A stretch of DNA of 64,000 nt from Nocardia paucivorans NBRC 100373 (GCF_000308675.1 NZ_BAGE01000048.1:62001-126000), one strand, 5' to 3'. Shown: positions 24,587-33,997, numbered from the stretch's first letter. Notes: generated by a model not told the origin, from the letters alone. Made by a program: numbers and translations.

Positions 24587-25951
24587 TCACTCGCCCGCCG
24601 GCGGTTCGGGACCGGTCGCGGCGGAGCCGGCATCCGCGAGAACATCGGAGTCCCCGGTCCCTGATCCGCCTCCCTCCGAATCGTTGCGCGGCATGAGAAT
24701 CCGCACCTCGGTCCCGCGTCCGGGAGTGGACCGGATCTCCACCTCACCACCGCGACGTTCCACCCGGGCGCGAATGGATTTCGCCAATCCCTGCCGATCC
24801 GGCGGCACCGCGGTTGGATCGAAACCGATACCACGGTCGCGGACGAAAACACTCACCTGGTGCGGTTCCACTTCGGCGAACAGGTCGATCTCCGTGACAC
24901 CCGCGTGTTTGGCGGAATTGACCAGCGCCTCCCGCGTGGCGCCCAGAACGGCCGTGAAATGTTCCCGCGGCAACCCGGAACCGCTGTCGGTGCCGTCCAT
25001 CGACACATCGCCGACGGTCACCGGAGTCACTTTCACCCCATGGTGATCCTCCACCTCGCCTGCGATGGTGCGCAGCGCCGCGGCCAGACTGGATTGGGCG
25101 GGGCCGGTGTCCTCGAACAACCATCGCCGCAGTTCCCGCTCCTGACTACGGGCCAGCCGCACCACTTCCTGTGGATCATCGGCCTGCCGCTGGATCAGGG
25201 CCAGTGTCTGCAGAACCGAATCGTGCAGATGCGAGGCGATTTCCTCCCGCTCCTCATTGCGGATACGGGCCGTGCGCTCCTCGTTGAGCGCGCGCATCAT
25301 GCGCAGCCCCAACGGAACCGTCAACAGACCCGCGCCGATCAGGGTGACCACCATGGCCAGCAGCACCGATCCCAGCGCGCTCCAGTCGACCCGGGCCAGC
25401 ACCACCACCACGAGACCGGCGACGACCAGCATGACACCGGCGATGATTCGCGACCAGGTCACCACGGAGGGCCGGGCGGGCGACCCCACCAGCGATCGGG
25501 GGCCATCGGTGTCGTATTCCCGCCATACCAACGCGGCGCCGACCGCCACCACGACGATCGGCGCGACCACCCGCGCCACGGTACCGCTGAGGGCCCACGA
25601 CACCCCCACCGACAGGCCCACACCCAAAAGCGCCAGGCCGATCGCCTGTCGCTGTTCCTGCCCCGACGGACGTTCGTCGTCGGCACCGCCCGGCACGAAG
25701 ATCCACAGCAGCCCGTAGGCGACGATGCCGGCCCCGGTCAACGCGGCCAACAGCACGAAGGCGATACGTACCTTGATGACGTCGACCCCGAGATGGTCGG
25801 CGATACCACCGGCCACCCCGCCGACGATCCGGCCCCCCGACCGTCGTACCAACCGACCGGGACCATCCACCGCCGGTTCCGTCCGGCTCCCCGAACCACC
25901 GCCACGCGAATCGAACCCACGCGAATCGAATGCCGGTACAAACGGGTACAT
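24587..25951 (-). CDS. PspC-domain sensor histidine kinase
   Basis: A 454-residue kinase. Residues about 35-90 form a PspC domain (RIVGGVAGGIADHLGVDVIK) with a membrane helix, followed by four more helices (about 103-220). The dimerisation/phospho-acceptor region has H243 in HLHDSVLQT (HisKA_3 type), and the ATPase domain has NSAKHAG, DRGIGFD and GLAKSIRARVERRGG. The PspC input suggests sensing of membrane state. It forms a pair with the response regulator and is divergent from another PspC gene across 232 bp. Confidence 0.92.
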   Translation of the reverse strand: MYPFVPAFDSRGFDSRGGGSGSRTEPAVDGPGRLVRRSGGRIVGGVAGGIADHLGVDVIKVRIAFVLLAALTGAGIVAYGLLWIFVPGGADDERPSGQEQRQAIGLALLGVGLSVGVSWALSGTVARVVAPIVVVAVGAALVWREYDTDGPRSLVGSPARPSVVTWSRIIAGVMLVVAGLVVVVLARVDWSALGSVLLAMVVTLIGAGLLTVPLGLRMMRALNEERTARIRNEEREEIASHLHDSVLQTLALIQRQADDPQEVVRLARSQERELRRWLFEDTGPAQSSLAAALRTIAGEVEDHHGVKVTPVTVGDVSMDGTDSGSGLPREHFTAVLGATREALVNSAKHAGVTEIDLFAEVEPHQVSVFVRDRGIGFDPTAVPPDRQGLAKSIRARVERRGGEVEIRSTPGRGTEVRILMPRNDSEGGGSGTGDSDVLADAGSAATGPEPPAGE

Positions 25952-26183
25952 ACCCCGATCCTGACACGGGTTCCCATCCCACAGCCATGGGGAAACACCC
26001 TGAGATGCGCTCCGGAACCCACCCCATCACCGGGCACCGAGCCCGCTGCCGGCCACCGGATCCCATGCTCATACGCGACGGTTCCCCGTCCCGGCCGACC
26101 CGATCGCGGGCGCGAACCGAAACGACATAGTTCAGGGTTCCCCCCGATGTGCATTCGGCCCGATCCGGCGGACCATGAGATTC

Positions 26184-27809
26184 ATGACCAAGACGAGCTT
26201 CGGGGATCAGCTTCGGCACATGTGGCAGACGCGGCCGACCCGATTGCCGCGACAGGGGCCGATCGCGGGAGTGGCGGCCGGGTTCGCACACCGCTATCGG
26301 GTCGACCCGGTGCTGATCCGGGTCGCGTTCGTGGTCTCGACCATCTTCGGCGGCGCCGGTATCGTCCTCTACCTCCTCGGGTGGCTGTTGTTCCCTCAGC
26401 CGGACGGCCGGCTCTCGATGGCCGACGCGCTGACCGGCAAAGGCGACGACTCACAATCCCAGGCCAAGGCGATCGCGCTGGTCGTGGCATTGGCCATTGC
26501 GGCCGGCACCCTGGGGCCGGTGGGCGCCGGGATGGGCGGCTCCGGGGTCATCGCCCTGGCACTCATGCTGGCCGGGTGGTGGATGCTGTATCTACGCAAC
26601 CCGCAACCACCGCCGTTGCCGCACGATGCCGTCCCCGCGGCGGAGACGAGCACGCGGACCGGCACCGGCTATCCGGGAACGGCCTTCCCGCCCACCACCC
26701 CGGAGGCGTTCCCGTACGGCCCGTACACCCCCTACACCAAACTGCCCGACCGGTATGTCCCCGGGTCCCCCGCCCCAGGTGCCTCGACCACCGACGCCGA
26801 GGGGAACGATCTCCCCGGAAGCGCCTCTGCCCGGTCCCCACAGGAAATGTCCTCGACCGGGTCCACCGGTACGGACACCGCCCGGAGCGAAAGCGAGCCG
26901 GTCGCCGACGAAGCCGCGAAACCGAACCTCGCGAAAACCGACGCCGACCGCACCTCGTCCGATACCGCCACGGCGTCCGGCGACACCACCGTTCTCGCTG
27001 CGGACTCCGCACACTCGACGGCCATCCCCACCGACCTTCCCGGTCCCGCCGAGACCGGAGGCTCCGAGCACACGCCCCCGAGTGCCCGGATAGGTCTCGA
27101 CAAGACCGACACCGTCGGCTCCGCGTCCACCACTTTCGCGGATCGGACCCCGCCGTCCTGGGATCCGCTCGGTGTCGCCCCTCTGGCCTGGGACCTGCCC
27201 GAACCCGCGCCGTCCGGTGGCCCGGTCCGGACCGCGCCACCCAAACCCCCGTCCCGGTTCACCCCCGTCGTGCTCGGTGCGGCCGTGCTCGCTGCCGCCG
27301 GCGCCGGTGCGGCGGCCGTCGCCGGTGTGGAGTGGATGACACCGGCCCGTATTGCGGCGGTGGCATTGGCGGTGATCGGAATAGGTCTGGTGATCGGCGC
27401 GTTCCGGCGGCGGGGTCACGGACTCCTGGTGGCGGCCGTCCCCGTGGCCGGATTCGTCGTCATGGCCTCGGTGGTCGGTCCGGTCGACTGGGAGGGCGCC
27501 GTCATGGGCGAACGCGACTGGGCCCCGACCACAGTTGCCGATCTACGGCCGCAATACACCGTAACCATGGGTTCGGGCACACTCGACCTGCGCGGACTGA
27601 CCCTGACCGAGGACCGATCGGTCGACGTATCGGTTCAGATGGGCCAGGCACGGGTCCTACTCCCCGAGAACATGACCGTACGCACCGAATGCTCGGTGAA
27701 CATGGGCGAAGCGCACTGTCCGGATGGCACCACCGGTCCCGGCGATGGCCCGATATTGAATCTGAACGTGCAGGTCCGAACCGGACAAGCGGAGGTGACC
27801 CGTGGCTGA
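26184..27809 (+). CDS. PspC-domain membrane protein with disordered linker
   Basis: A protein of 541 residues. The N-terminus (about 15-75, PTRLPRQGPIAGVAAGFAHR and a helix FVVSTIFGGAGIVLYLLGWL) is a PspC domain. Further helices, a 200-residue Ser/Thr/Ala/Pro-rich linker, two more helices (about 355-430) and a C-terminal beta domain (YTVTMGSGTLDLRGLTLTED) resembling cell-wall-stress DUF4097/LiaF-like modules follow. ATG 26184 is preferred to 26175 since homologues begin MTKTSF-like. It is divergent from the sensor kinase and probably in the same signalling system; LiaF-type proteins control kinases. Confidence 0.82.
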   Translation: MTKTSFGDQLRHMWQTRPTRLPRQGPIAGVAAGFAHRYRVDPVLIRVAFVVSTIFGGAGIVLYLLGWLLFPQPDGRLSMADALTGKGDDSQSQAKAIALVVALAIAAGTLGPVGAGMGGSGVIALALMLAGWWMLYLRNPQPPPLPHDAVPAAETSTRTGTGYPGTAFPPTTPEAFPYGPYTPYTKLPDRYVPGSPAPGASTTDAEGNDLPGSASARSPQEMSSTGSTGTDTARSESEPVADEAAKPNLAKTDADRTSSDTATASGDTTVLAADSAHSTAIPTDLPGPAETGGSEHTPPSARIGLDKTDTVGSASTTFADRTPPSWDPLGVAPLAWDLPEPAPSGGPVRTAPPKPPSRFTPVVLGAAVLAAAGAGAAAVAGVEWMTPARIAAVALAVIGIGLVIGAFRRRGHGLLVAAVPVAGFVVMASVVGPVDWEGAVMGERDWAPTTVADLRPQYTVTMGSGTLDLRGLTLTEDRSVDVSVQMGQARVLLPENMTVRTECSVNMGEAHCPDGTTGPGDGPILNLNVQVRTGQAEVTRG

Positions 27810-28077
27810 GCCATCGCATATCGCGCCATCGCATATCGCGCCATCGCATATCGACAAGCGCCCCGCACCCCGAGACTCTCGGGGCCCGTCGTTCCCGCTG
27901 CTGACCGTCGGACTGGCGGCGCTCGCGCTGAGCATCTGGACGCTGATCGGACCGGCGGCCTGGCCCGCCGCGAGCATGATCCCCATCGGTTGGATCATGG
28001 TGGGCACGGCCATCGTGGTGGGGCTGATGTTGGTGCTGTACCCGGGCCGTGGGCGGCGTGGATCGGGCCCCTCGTGA
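27802..28077 (+). CDS. Small two-helix membrane protein with PSHIA repeats
   Basis: A 91-residue protein whose GTG overlaps the previous gene by 8 bp. Its N-terminus contains PSHIA three times (EPSHIAPSHIAPSHID), encoded by a 15-bp tandem repeat. Two hydrophobic helices follow (LLTVGLAALALSIWTLIG and MIPIGWIMVGTAIVVGLMLV). It is likely co-translated with the PspC gene and could be a membrane accessory. Function unknown. Confidence 0.65.
   Translation: MAEPSHIAPSHIAPSHIDKRPAPRDSRGPSFPLLTVGLAALALSIWTLIGPAAWPAASMIPIGWIMVGTAIVVGLMLVLYPGRGRRGSGPS
27811..27854 (+). repeat. 15-bp in-frame minisatellite (about 2.9 copies)
   Basis: GCCATCGCATATCGC is repeated at 27811-27825 and 27826-27840, with a third partial copy to 27854. 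Fifteen is a multiple of three, so copy number could change without breaking the reading frame. Confidence 0.96.
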
Positions 28078-28118
28078 CGGGGGCCTTCCCCTACCGCGAC
28101 ATGGTGTCGCCCGCCCGC

Positions 28119-28172
28119 GGCGGTCGGGCGTTCACTCCCATTCGAGGCGGTCGGGCGTTCACTCCCATTCGA
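28119..28172. repeat. 27-bp tandem duplication covering the guaA stop region
   Basis: Two exact 27-bp copies (GGCGGTCGGGCGTTCACTCC plus CATTCGA) at 28119-28145 and 28146-28172. The second copy contains the last four guaA codons and its TGA; the first repeats them downstream of the real stop. Confidence 0.97.
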
Positions 28173-29733
28173 TAGTGCCCGGCGGCTTGCTCGTCACATC
28201 CAGGACAACTCGATTGACCTCGGCGACCTCGTTGGTGATGCGGGTGGAGATCCGCTCCAGCACGTCGTAGGGCAGTCGGGTCCAGTCGGCGGTCATGGCG
28301 TCCTCACTGGACACCGGGCGCAGCACGATCGGATGACCGTAGGTGCGGCCGTCGCCCTGGACACCGACGCTGCGCACATCGGCGAGCAGCACCACCGGAC
28401 ACTGCCAGATCTGCCCATCCAGTCCCGCGGCGGTGAGTTCCTCGCGGGCGATGGCATCGGCCTGCCGCAGCACACGCAGCCGGTCGTCGGTGACCTCGCC
28501 GACGATGCGGATCGCCAGCCCCGGTCCCGGGAACGGCTGCCGGGCGACGATCTCCTCGGGCAGTCCCAGTTCCCGGCCGACGGCCCGAACCTCGTCCTTG
28601 AACAGCAGCCGCAGCGGCTCGACCAGCTCGAACTCCAGATCTTCCGGCAGCCCGCCGACATTGTGGTGTGATTTGATATTGGCGGTGCCGCTGCCACCGC
28701 CGGACTCCACCACATCCGGATACAGCGTGCCCTGCACCAGGAACTCCACCGTCGGCGTCTCGCCGTCGGCGGTGGTGTGCTCGCCGACGACCTCGGCGAC
28801 CGCGTCCTCGAACGACCGGATGAATTCCCGGCCGATGATCTTGCGCTTCTCCTCCGGGTCGCTGACGCCCTTCAACTCGCCGAGAAACTTGTCCACCGCA
28901 TCCACGGTCACCAGCCGGGCGCCGGTAGCCGTGACGAAATCCTGCTGCACCTGTTCGCGCTCACCCGCCCGCAAGAGGCCGTGATCGACGAAAACGCAGG
29001 TCAGTCTGTCACCGATGGCCCGCTGCACCACGGCCGCGGCCACCGCGCTGTCCACACCGCCGGACAGACCGCAGATGGCATGCCCGTCCCCGATCTGCGC
29101 GCGGACCTGCTCGATCATGGTCTCTGCGATATTGGCCGGCGTCCAGGTCGGGGCGATACCCGCCATCTCGTGCAGGAAGCGGCTCAGCACCACCTGACCG
29201 TGCGGGGAATGCAGCACTTCGGGGTGGTACTGCACCCCGGCCAGCCGCCGCTCCCGGTGTTCGAACGCCGCGACCGGCGCACCCGGGGTGGTGCCGGTGA
29301 CCTCGAAACCCTCCGGAACGTCGGTGACGGCGTCGCCGTGACTCATCCACACCGGCTGGACCGTCGGGAGCCCACCGTGTAGCAGTCCTCCATCGCTGTC
29401 GAGCTCGGTGCGACCGTATTCCCGGGTGCCGGTATTGGTCACCGTGCCACCCAGTGCCTGCGCCATGGCCTGGAAGCCGTAGCAGATACCGAAGACCGGC
29501 ACGTCCAGGTCGAACAGTCGTGAATCCAGCCGCGGTGCACCTTCGGCGTAGACACTGGCCGGACCACCGGACAGAATCACCGCCAGTGGCTTCCGCTCGG
29601 CGATCTCCTCCACCGACGCGGTATGCGGCACCACTTCGGAGTAGACACTCGCCTCACGGACCCGGCGGGCGATCAACTGCGCGTATTGCGCACCGAAGTC
29701 GACAACGAGGACGGGTCTCTGCGATTGGGTCAC
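28159..29733 (-). CDS. guaA: GMP synthase (glutamine-hydrolysing)
   Basis: A 524-residue two-domain enzyme that aminates XMP to GMP, the last step of guanine nucleotide synthesis. The class I glutamine amidotransferase domain (1-200) has the nucleophile cysteine in FGICYGFQAMA. The ATP-pyrophosphatase domain has SGGVDSAVAAA (P-loop) and the C-terminal dimerisation domain ends LDVTSKPPGTIEWE, the family standard. GTG 29733 is the start. guaB3 and guaB lie nearby on the same strand, though an unrelated hydrolase gene intervenes. The 3' end is partly duplicated downstream. Confidence 0.97.
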   Translation of the reverse strand: MTQSQRPVLVVDFGAQYAQLIARRVREASVYSEVVPHTASVEEIAERKPLAVILSGGPASVYAEGAPRLDSRLFDLDVPVFGICYGFQAMAQALGGTVTNTGTREYGRTELDSDGGLLHGGLPTVQPVWMSHGDAVTDVPEGFEVTGTTPGAPVAAFEHRERRLAGVQYHPEVLHSPHGQVVLSRFLHEMAGIAPTWTPANIAETMIEQVRAQIGDGHAICGLSGGVDSAVAAAVVQRAIGDRLTCVFVDHGLLRAGEREQVQQDFVTATGARLVTVDAVDKFLGELKGVSDPEEKRKIIGREFIRSFEDAVAEVVGEHTTADGETPTVEFLVQGTLYPDVVESGGGSGTANIKSHHNVGGLPEDLEFELVEPLRLLFKDEVRAVGRELGLPEEIVARQPFPGPGLAIRIVGEVTDDRLRVLRQADAIAREELTAAGLDGQIWQCPVVLLADVRSVGVQGDGRTYGHPIVLRPVSSEDAMTADWTRLPYDVLERISTRITNEVAEVNRVVLDVTSKPPGTIEWE

Positions 29734-29810
29734 CCGAACAGTCTATTGAGCCGGGTCGGCGAGCCGGAATCGGCCGCCACCACCGGCACCGCCTGGCTAT
29801 TCTCGACGGC

Positions 29811-30602
29811 GTGCCATTCGCTCGTGCGATCGATGCCGATATCCATTACGAGGACACTGGGGGAGACGGGCCGATAGTGCTGCTGGCGCACGAATTCCTC
29901 ATGGACCGGACCATGTTCGCCGCCCAGATGTCCGCCCTGGCGCCGGAGTTCCGGGTGGTGTCCTGGGACGCACGCGGCCACGGACGCACGCGTGACCAAG
30001 GACTCCCGTTCACCTACTGGACCTCCGCCCGCGACGCGCTGACCGTGCTCGACCATCTCGGTGTCGAACGCGCGGTGATCGGCGGCAGCGCCCACGGCGG
30101 CTTCACCGCGCTGCGTACCGCTCTCGTGGCTCCGGAACGGGTCTCCGCGCTCATCCTGATCAGCACCGACGCCCACGCCGCCGCCCCCGAACAGGCCGCC
30201 GGCACCCGCCGGTTCCTGGACGAGTGGTACGACGAGACCTCCCGGCCGCGCGCCGCCGAGCAACTGGCCCATTGGCTGCTCGGCGACGACGAACGGCACC
30301 GTCGATTCTGGATCGAACGTTGGAGCGCACCCGAGCGGGACGGCATAGAGGCCGCGGCGGCCTGTCTCCTCGGCCGTGACTCCGTGCTGGAACGGCTTCC
30401 CGAGATCACCTGCCCCACCCTGGTAGTTCACGCCACACACAGCGGAATCGACCGCACCCGGGTGCAACAGCTGGCGGAGCGGATCGGCAACTCCACCTAT
30501 CTCGAAATCGATGGCGGCCGCCCCGCGGTCACCCTCACCCATCCGGAACGGATGAACCGCGCCATCCGCCAGTTCCTGAGCGGTATCAAGCTCGAACGCT
30601 GA
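29811..30602 (+). CDS. Alpha/beta-hydrolase-fold protein lacking the catalytic triad
   Basis: A 263-residue alpha/beta-hydrolase-fold protein. The fold is clear: VLLAHEFLMD, VVSWDARGHGRT, HLGVERAVIGG. The nucleophile elbow reads GSAHGGF, where active enzymes have G-X-Ser-X-G-G, so the serine is alanine. The acid site (normally HGTAD) reads HATHS, and the histidine motif (normally GAGHAP) reads GGRPAV. All three catalytic residues therefore appear lost. It may be a binding or regulatory pseudoenzyme. GTG 29811 is taken as start. Its 3' end overlaps the guaB3 stop by 17 bp. Confidence 0.8.
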   Translation: MPFARAIDADIHYEDTGGDGPIVLLAHEFLMDRTMFAAQMSALAPEFRVVSWDARGHGRTRDQGLPFTYWTSARDALTVLDHLGVERAVIGGSAHGGFTALRTALVAPERVSALILISTDAHAAAPEQAAGTRRFLDEWYDETSRPRAAEQLAHWLLGDDERHRRFWIERWSAPERDGIEAAAACLLGRDSVLERLPEITCPTLVVHATHSGIDRTRVQQLAERIGNSTYLEIDGGRPAVTLTHPERMNRAIRQFLSGIKLER

Positions 30603-31752
30603 GCCCGACCTTCTGGAACTCCTTCAGATCCGAGTATCCGGCCTTGGCCATGGACCGCCGCAATCCACCCACGAGGTTCAACGAACCGTAGGGGTCGTCG
30701 GAGGGGCCGAACAGCACCCGCTCGAGGCTCGGGCGCGCGGCGGTTGCCGCTCCCTCTCCACTCCACGGATCGTCCACCTGGAGCAGCGAACCCCGCGGTA
30801 CCGACGGATGCGCGGCCGCCGATGGCCAATACCAGCCGCGGCCCGGCGCCTCCGCCGCCACCGCCAGGGGCACACCGAGCATGGCGGCATCGGCGCCACA
30901 GGCGATGGCCTTCGCCAGGTCACCGGAGGTGGCGATATCGCCATCGGCGATGACGTGCACATATCGCCCGCCGGTCTCATCCAGATAGTCCCGACGAGCG
31001 GCGGCCGCATCGGCGATGGCCGTGGCCATCGGCACCCCGATACCGAGTACCTCACCGGTCGTCGTGGCACCCGGATACGAGCCGTAACCGACGATCACCC
31101 CGGCCGCACCGGTACGCATCAGGTGCAGTGCCGTCCGGTGATCGCTCACCCCGCCGGCGACCACCGGAACATCCAGTTCCGCGATGAACGTCTTGAGGTT
31201 CAACGGTTCGCCGTTACCGACGTGTTCGGCGGAGATAATGGTGCCCTGCACCACCAACAGGTCGATTCCGGCCTGCACCAACGCCGGGGTCAGCGTCTGC
31301 GCGTTCTGCGGACTCACCCGTACCGCCACCGTCACCCCGGCCCCGCGCACCTGCGCCACCGCCGCCGCCAACAGATCCGGCTGCATCGGGGCCGCGTGCA
31401 GTTCCTGCAACAACGCGACGGCGCGGTCCTGTCCGTCGTGGCCGTCCTTATGGGCCAACTCGATCAACTGGTCGATCTTGGCCGAGACATCGGCATGCCG
31501 CGCCCACAACCCCTCACCGTTGATGACACCGAGGCCGCCCTGGCGTCCCATTTCGATCGCGAACTCCGGCGATACCACCGCGTCGGTGGGGTGGGTGAGG
31601 AACGGGATATCGAAGCGGTAGGCGTCCAACTGCCAGGCCAGCGATACCAGCTTGGCCGAACGGGTACGGCGCGAGGGGACGATATCGATATCGTCCAACT
31701 CGTAGGTGCGACGCGCTGTCCGCCCCATACCGATCTCGACCATATCGCGCAC
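30586..31752 (-). CDS. guaB3: GuaB3-family IMP dehydrogenase-related protein
   Basis: A 388-residue TIM-barrel protein opening VRDMVEIGMGRTARRTYELD, highly similar to M. tuberculosis GuaB3 (Rv3410c). It has no CBS domains. The family was long considered inactive paralogues of IMPDH, though some members reduce GMP, which is not decidable here. GTG 31752 is chosen because an AGGAG site lies 8 bp upstream; ATG 31758 is too close to it and ATG 31737-31743 would shorten the conserved start. The order guaB-guaB3 is as in mycobacteria. Confidence 0.9.
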   Translation of the reverse strand: MRDMVEIGMGRTARRTYELDDIDIVPSRRTRSAKLVSLAWQLDAYRFDIPFLTHPTDAVVSPEFAIEMGRQGGLGVINGEGLWARHADVSAKIDQLIELAHKDGHDGQDRAVALLQELHAAPMQPDLLAAAVAQVRGAGVTVAVRVSPQNAQTLTPALVQAGIDLLVVQGTIISAEHVGNGEPLNLKTFIAELDVPVVAGGVSDHRTALHLMRTGAAGVIVGYGSYPGATTTGEVLGIGVPMATAIADAAAARRDYLDETGGRYVHVIADGDIATSGDLAKAIACGADAAMLGVPLAVAAEAPGRGWYWPSAAAHPSVPRGSLLQVDDPWSGEGAATAARPSLERVLFGPSDDPYGSLNLVGGLRRSMAKAGYSDLKEFQKVGLSVRA

Positions 31753-32171
31753 TTGCATTCTCCTGATGTTGATGGGCCCGCGCGTTCGCACGGGCGTGTC
31801 CACGTCCCCTCGACGTCCCGGGTTTCCACACCCCGGAATCAGCGCCTTCGGCACGGCGCTTCGGGGTTCGAAAACACGAGAAAGGCCGCGAACTCCGGCC
31901 GCGACGGCGCGGCTCCCGGCGGGGTCGATTCGGGCGGGTGCCGCCGCGCATGTCCAGGTATGAACGATACACAGGGGGTGTGGGTGGCTCGGGCGGCGGC
32001 GTGAGAGTAGGGGCCGGGCAGGCCGAAACGGACGCGAAACCCGCGGAATCGACGGTGGATTCGCGAACGGGCACGACGACACGCGAGCTTTTCCGGGCAT
32101 TCGGGGACGGCTTCGGGTCGTCCGGTGATGCGAGACCGCCGACGCCGGAACGGCACGGGCGGACGACGAGT
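31753..32171. other. Non-coding stretch between guaB3 and guaB
   Basis: About 420 bp upstream of guaB3 with no convincing gene; the open frames here are GC-rich shadows. It may contain the guaB3 promoter, but no clear -35/-10 pair was identified. Confidence 0.6.
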
Positions 32172-32202
32172 GGTTCCGGGCCCCGGTCCGGGACCCGGAA
32201 CC
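32172..32202 (-). terminator. Hairpin just after guaB
   Basis: GGTTCCGGG (32172-32180) pairs with CCCGGAACC (32194-32202), with a further GC-rich inner loop, 5 bp beyond the guaB stop. It fits a terminator that separates guaB from guaB3. Confidence 0.5.
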
Positions 32203-32206
32203 GAAA

Positions 32207-33751
32207 CTATGCGCGACCGGTGTAGTTCGGGGCCTCGACGGTCATGGTGATGTCGTGCGGGTGGCTTTCCTTCAGACCTGCCGCGGTGATCTGCACGAAC
32301 TGCGCCTCCTGCAGCTGCGGGATGGTCTGGGCACCCGTGTAGCCCATACCGGCACGCAGACCGCCGACGAGTTGGTGGATAACCTGACGCACCGGCCCGC
32401 GGAACGGCACCCGGCCCTCGATGCCTTCCGGAACCAGCTTGTCCTCGGCCAGGACGTCGTCCTGGAAATAACGGTCCTTGGAGAAGGACTTGGCCTGGCC
32501 TCGGCCCTGCATGGCGCCCAGCGAGCCCATACCGCGGTAGCTCTTGAACTGTTTACCACTGACCAGGATCAGCTCGCCCGGGGATTCGGCGGTGCCGGCC
32601 AGCAGGGATCCGAGCATCACGGTGGAGGCGCCGGCGGCGATGGCCTTGGCGATATCACCGGAGAACTGGATACCACCGTCGGCGATCACCGGAACTCCGG
32701 CGGGTTTGCAGACCGCCACGGCCTCCAGGATCGCGGTGATCTGCGGCGCGCCGACACCGGCCACGACTCGGGTGGTGCAGATGGAACCGGGGCCCACCCC
32801 GACCTTCACCGCATCGGCGCCGGCCTCGACCAGCGCGGCGGCGCCCGCGCGGGTGGCGATATTGCCACCGACGATCTGAATCCGATCGCCGACCTCGGCC
32901 TTGAGCTTGGATACCATCCGCAGAACCTGCACCTGATGGCCGTGCGCGGTATCCACCACCAGCACATCCACCCCGGCATCCACCAGGTTCATGGCCCGCG
33001 ACCAGGCGTCGTCGCCGACACCGACGGCCGCGCCCACCAATAGCCGGCCGTCCCGGTCCTTGGTGGCGTCGGGGTACTGATCGGTCTTGACGAAGTCCTT
33101 GACGGTGATGAGCCCGCGCAGTCGGCCGTTACCGTCCACAATGGGCAGTTTCTCCACCTTGTGCCGGCGCAGCAGGCCCAGCGCCGCCTCCGCGGTCACA
33201 CCCTCCTGGGCGGTGATCAGCGGGGCCTTGGTCATCACATCGGCGACCCGGCGATTCTGATCCACCTCGAACCGCATATCGCGGTTGGTGATGATGCCCA
33301 CCAGCGCACCGGTCTCGTCCACCACCGGAAGACCGGAGATCCGGAATCGCGCGCACATGGCGTCGACCTCGGCGAGGGTGTCGGTGGGGCGGCAGGTCAC
33401 CGGATCGGTCACCATGCCGGCCTCGGACCGCTTCACCGTTTCCACCTGGCTCGCCTGATCGGCCGCGGAGAGGTTGCGGTGCAGCACACCCATACCACCC
33501 GCTCGGGCCATGGCGATCGCCATCCGGGCCTCGGTGACGGTGTCCATGGCGGAACTCACCAGCGGCGTGCGCAGCCGGATCTCCCTGGTCAGCTGACTCG
33601 ATGTGTCGACCGAACTGGGGATCAGATCCGAGGCGGCGGGTAGCAGCAACACATCGTCGAATGTGAGGCCGAGCATGGCCACCTTGTTCGGATCGTCACC
33701 ACCCGTTGAGGGGCGGACAGTGACTTGCTCGCCCGGCACGGGAGTACTCAT
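32207..33751 (-). CDS. guaB: IMP dehydrogenase
   Basis: A 514-residue enzyme converting IMP to XMP with NAD, the committed step to GMP. The TIM barrel is interrupted by two CBS domains (about 120-235). Visible motifs: TFDDVLLLP, the catalytic loop GPGSICTTRVVAGVG (Cys), and the flap YRGMGSLGAMQGRGQAKS. ATG 33751 follows AGGAGGGG. Similar to Rv3411c (guaB2). It is divergent from the DUF5319 gene across a 246-bp gap. Confidence 0.97.
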   Translation of the reverse strand: MSTPVPGEQVTVRPSTGGDDPNKVAMLGLTFDDVLLLPAASDLIPSSVDTSSQLTREIRLRTPLVSSAMDTVTEARMAIAMARAGGMGVLHRNLSAADQASQVETVKRSEAGMVTDPVTCRPTDTLAEVDAMCARFRISGLPVVDETGALVGIITNRDMRFEVDQNRRVADVMTKAPLITAQEGVTAEAALGLLRRHKVEKLPIVDGNGRLRGLITVKDFVKTDQYPDATKDRDGRLLVGAAVGVGDDAWSRAMNLVDAGVDVLVVDTAHGHQVQVLRMVSKLKAEVGDRIQIVGGNIATRAGAAALVEAGADAVKVGVGPGSICTTRVVAGVGAPQITAILEAVAVCKPAGVPVIADGGIQFSGDIAKAIAAGASTVMLGSLLAGTAESPGELILVSGKQFKSYRGMGSLGAMQGRGQAKSFSKDRYFQDDVLAEDKLVPEGIEGRVPFRGPVRQVIHQLVGGLRAGMGYTGAQTIPQLQEAQFVQITAAGLKESHPHDITMTVEAPNYTGRA

Positions 33752-33997
33752 TCGGATCGACCCCTCCTGGACGTCGACAGGGCTACACCGGTACGACCGG
33801 GTAACGAACTGTTGCTCGGGATGGACTGAGGCGCGAGCCCGGCCCGCATCACCGAGGTGATAGGGGACATCGGATACTCGTCGACCTATGGATCCCATGG
33901 TATCGGGCGGGGTGAACACCGGATCAACCGAGGCCATCGGCAAACTGACGGCGCGCAGCGCTGGCGCAGACCACCCTGTTCTGCGTACCGTGGGTGT

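Noticed and set aside
24860..27904. 1014-aa open frame on the plus strand
   Set aside because: It spans the antisense of the histidine kinase and an out-of-frame PspC gene; a GC-rich shadow.
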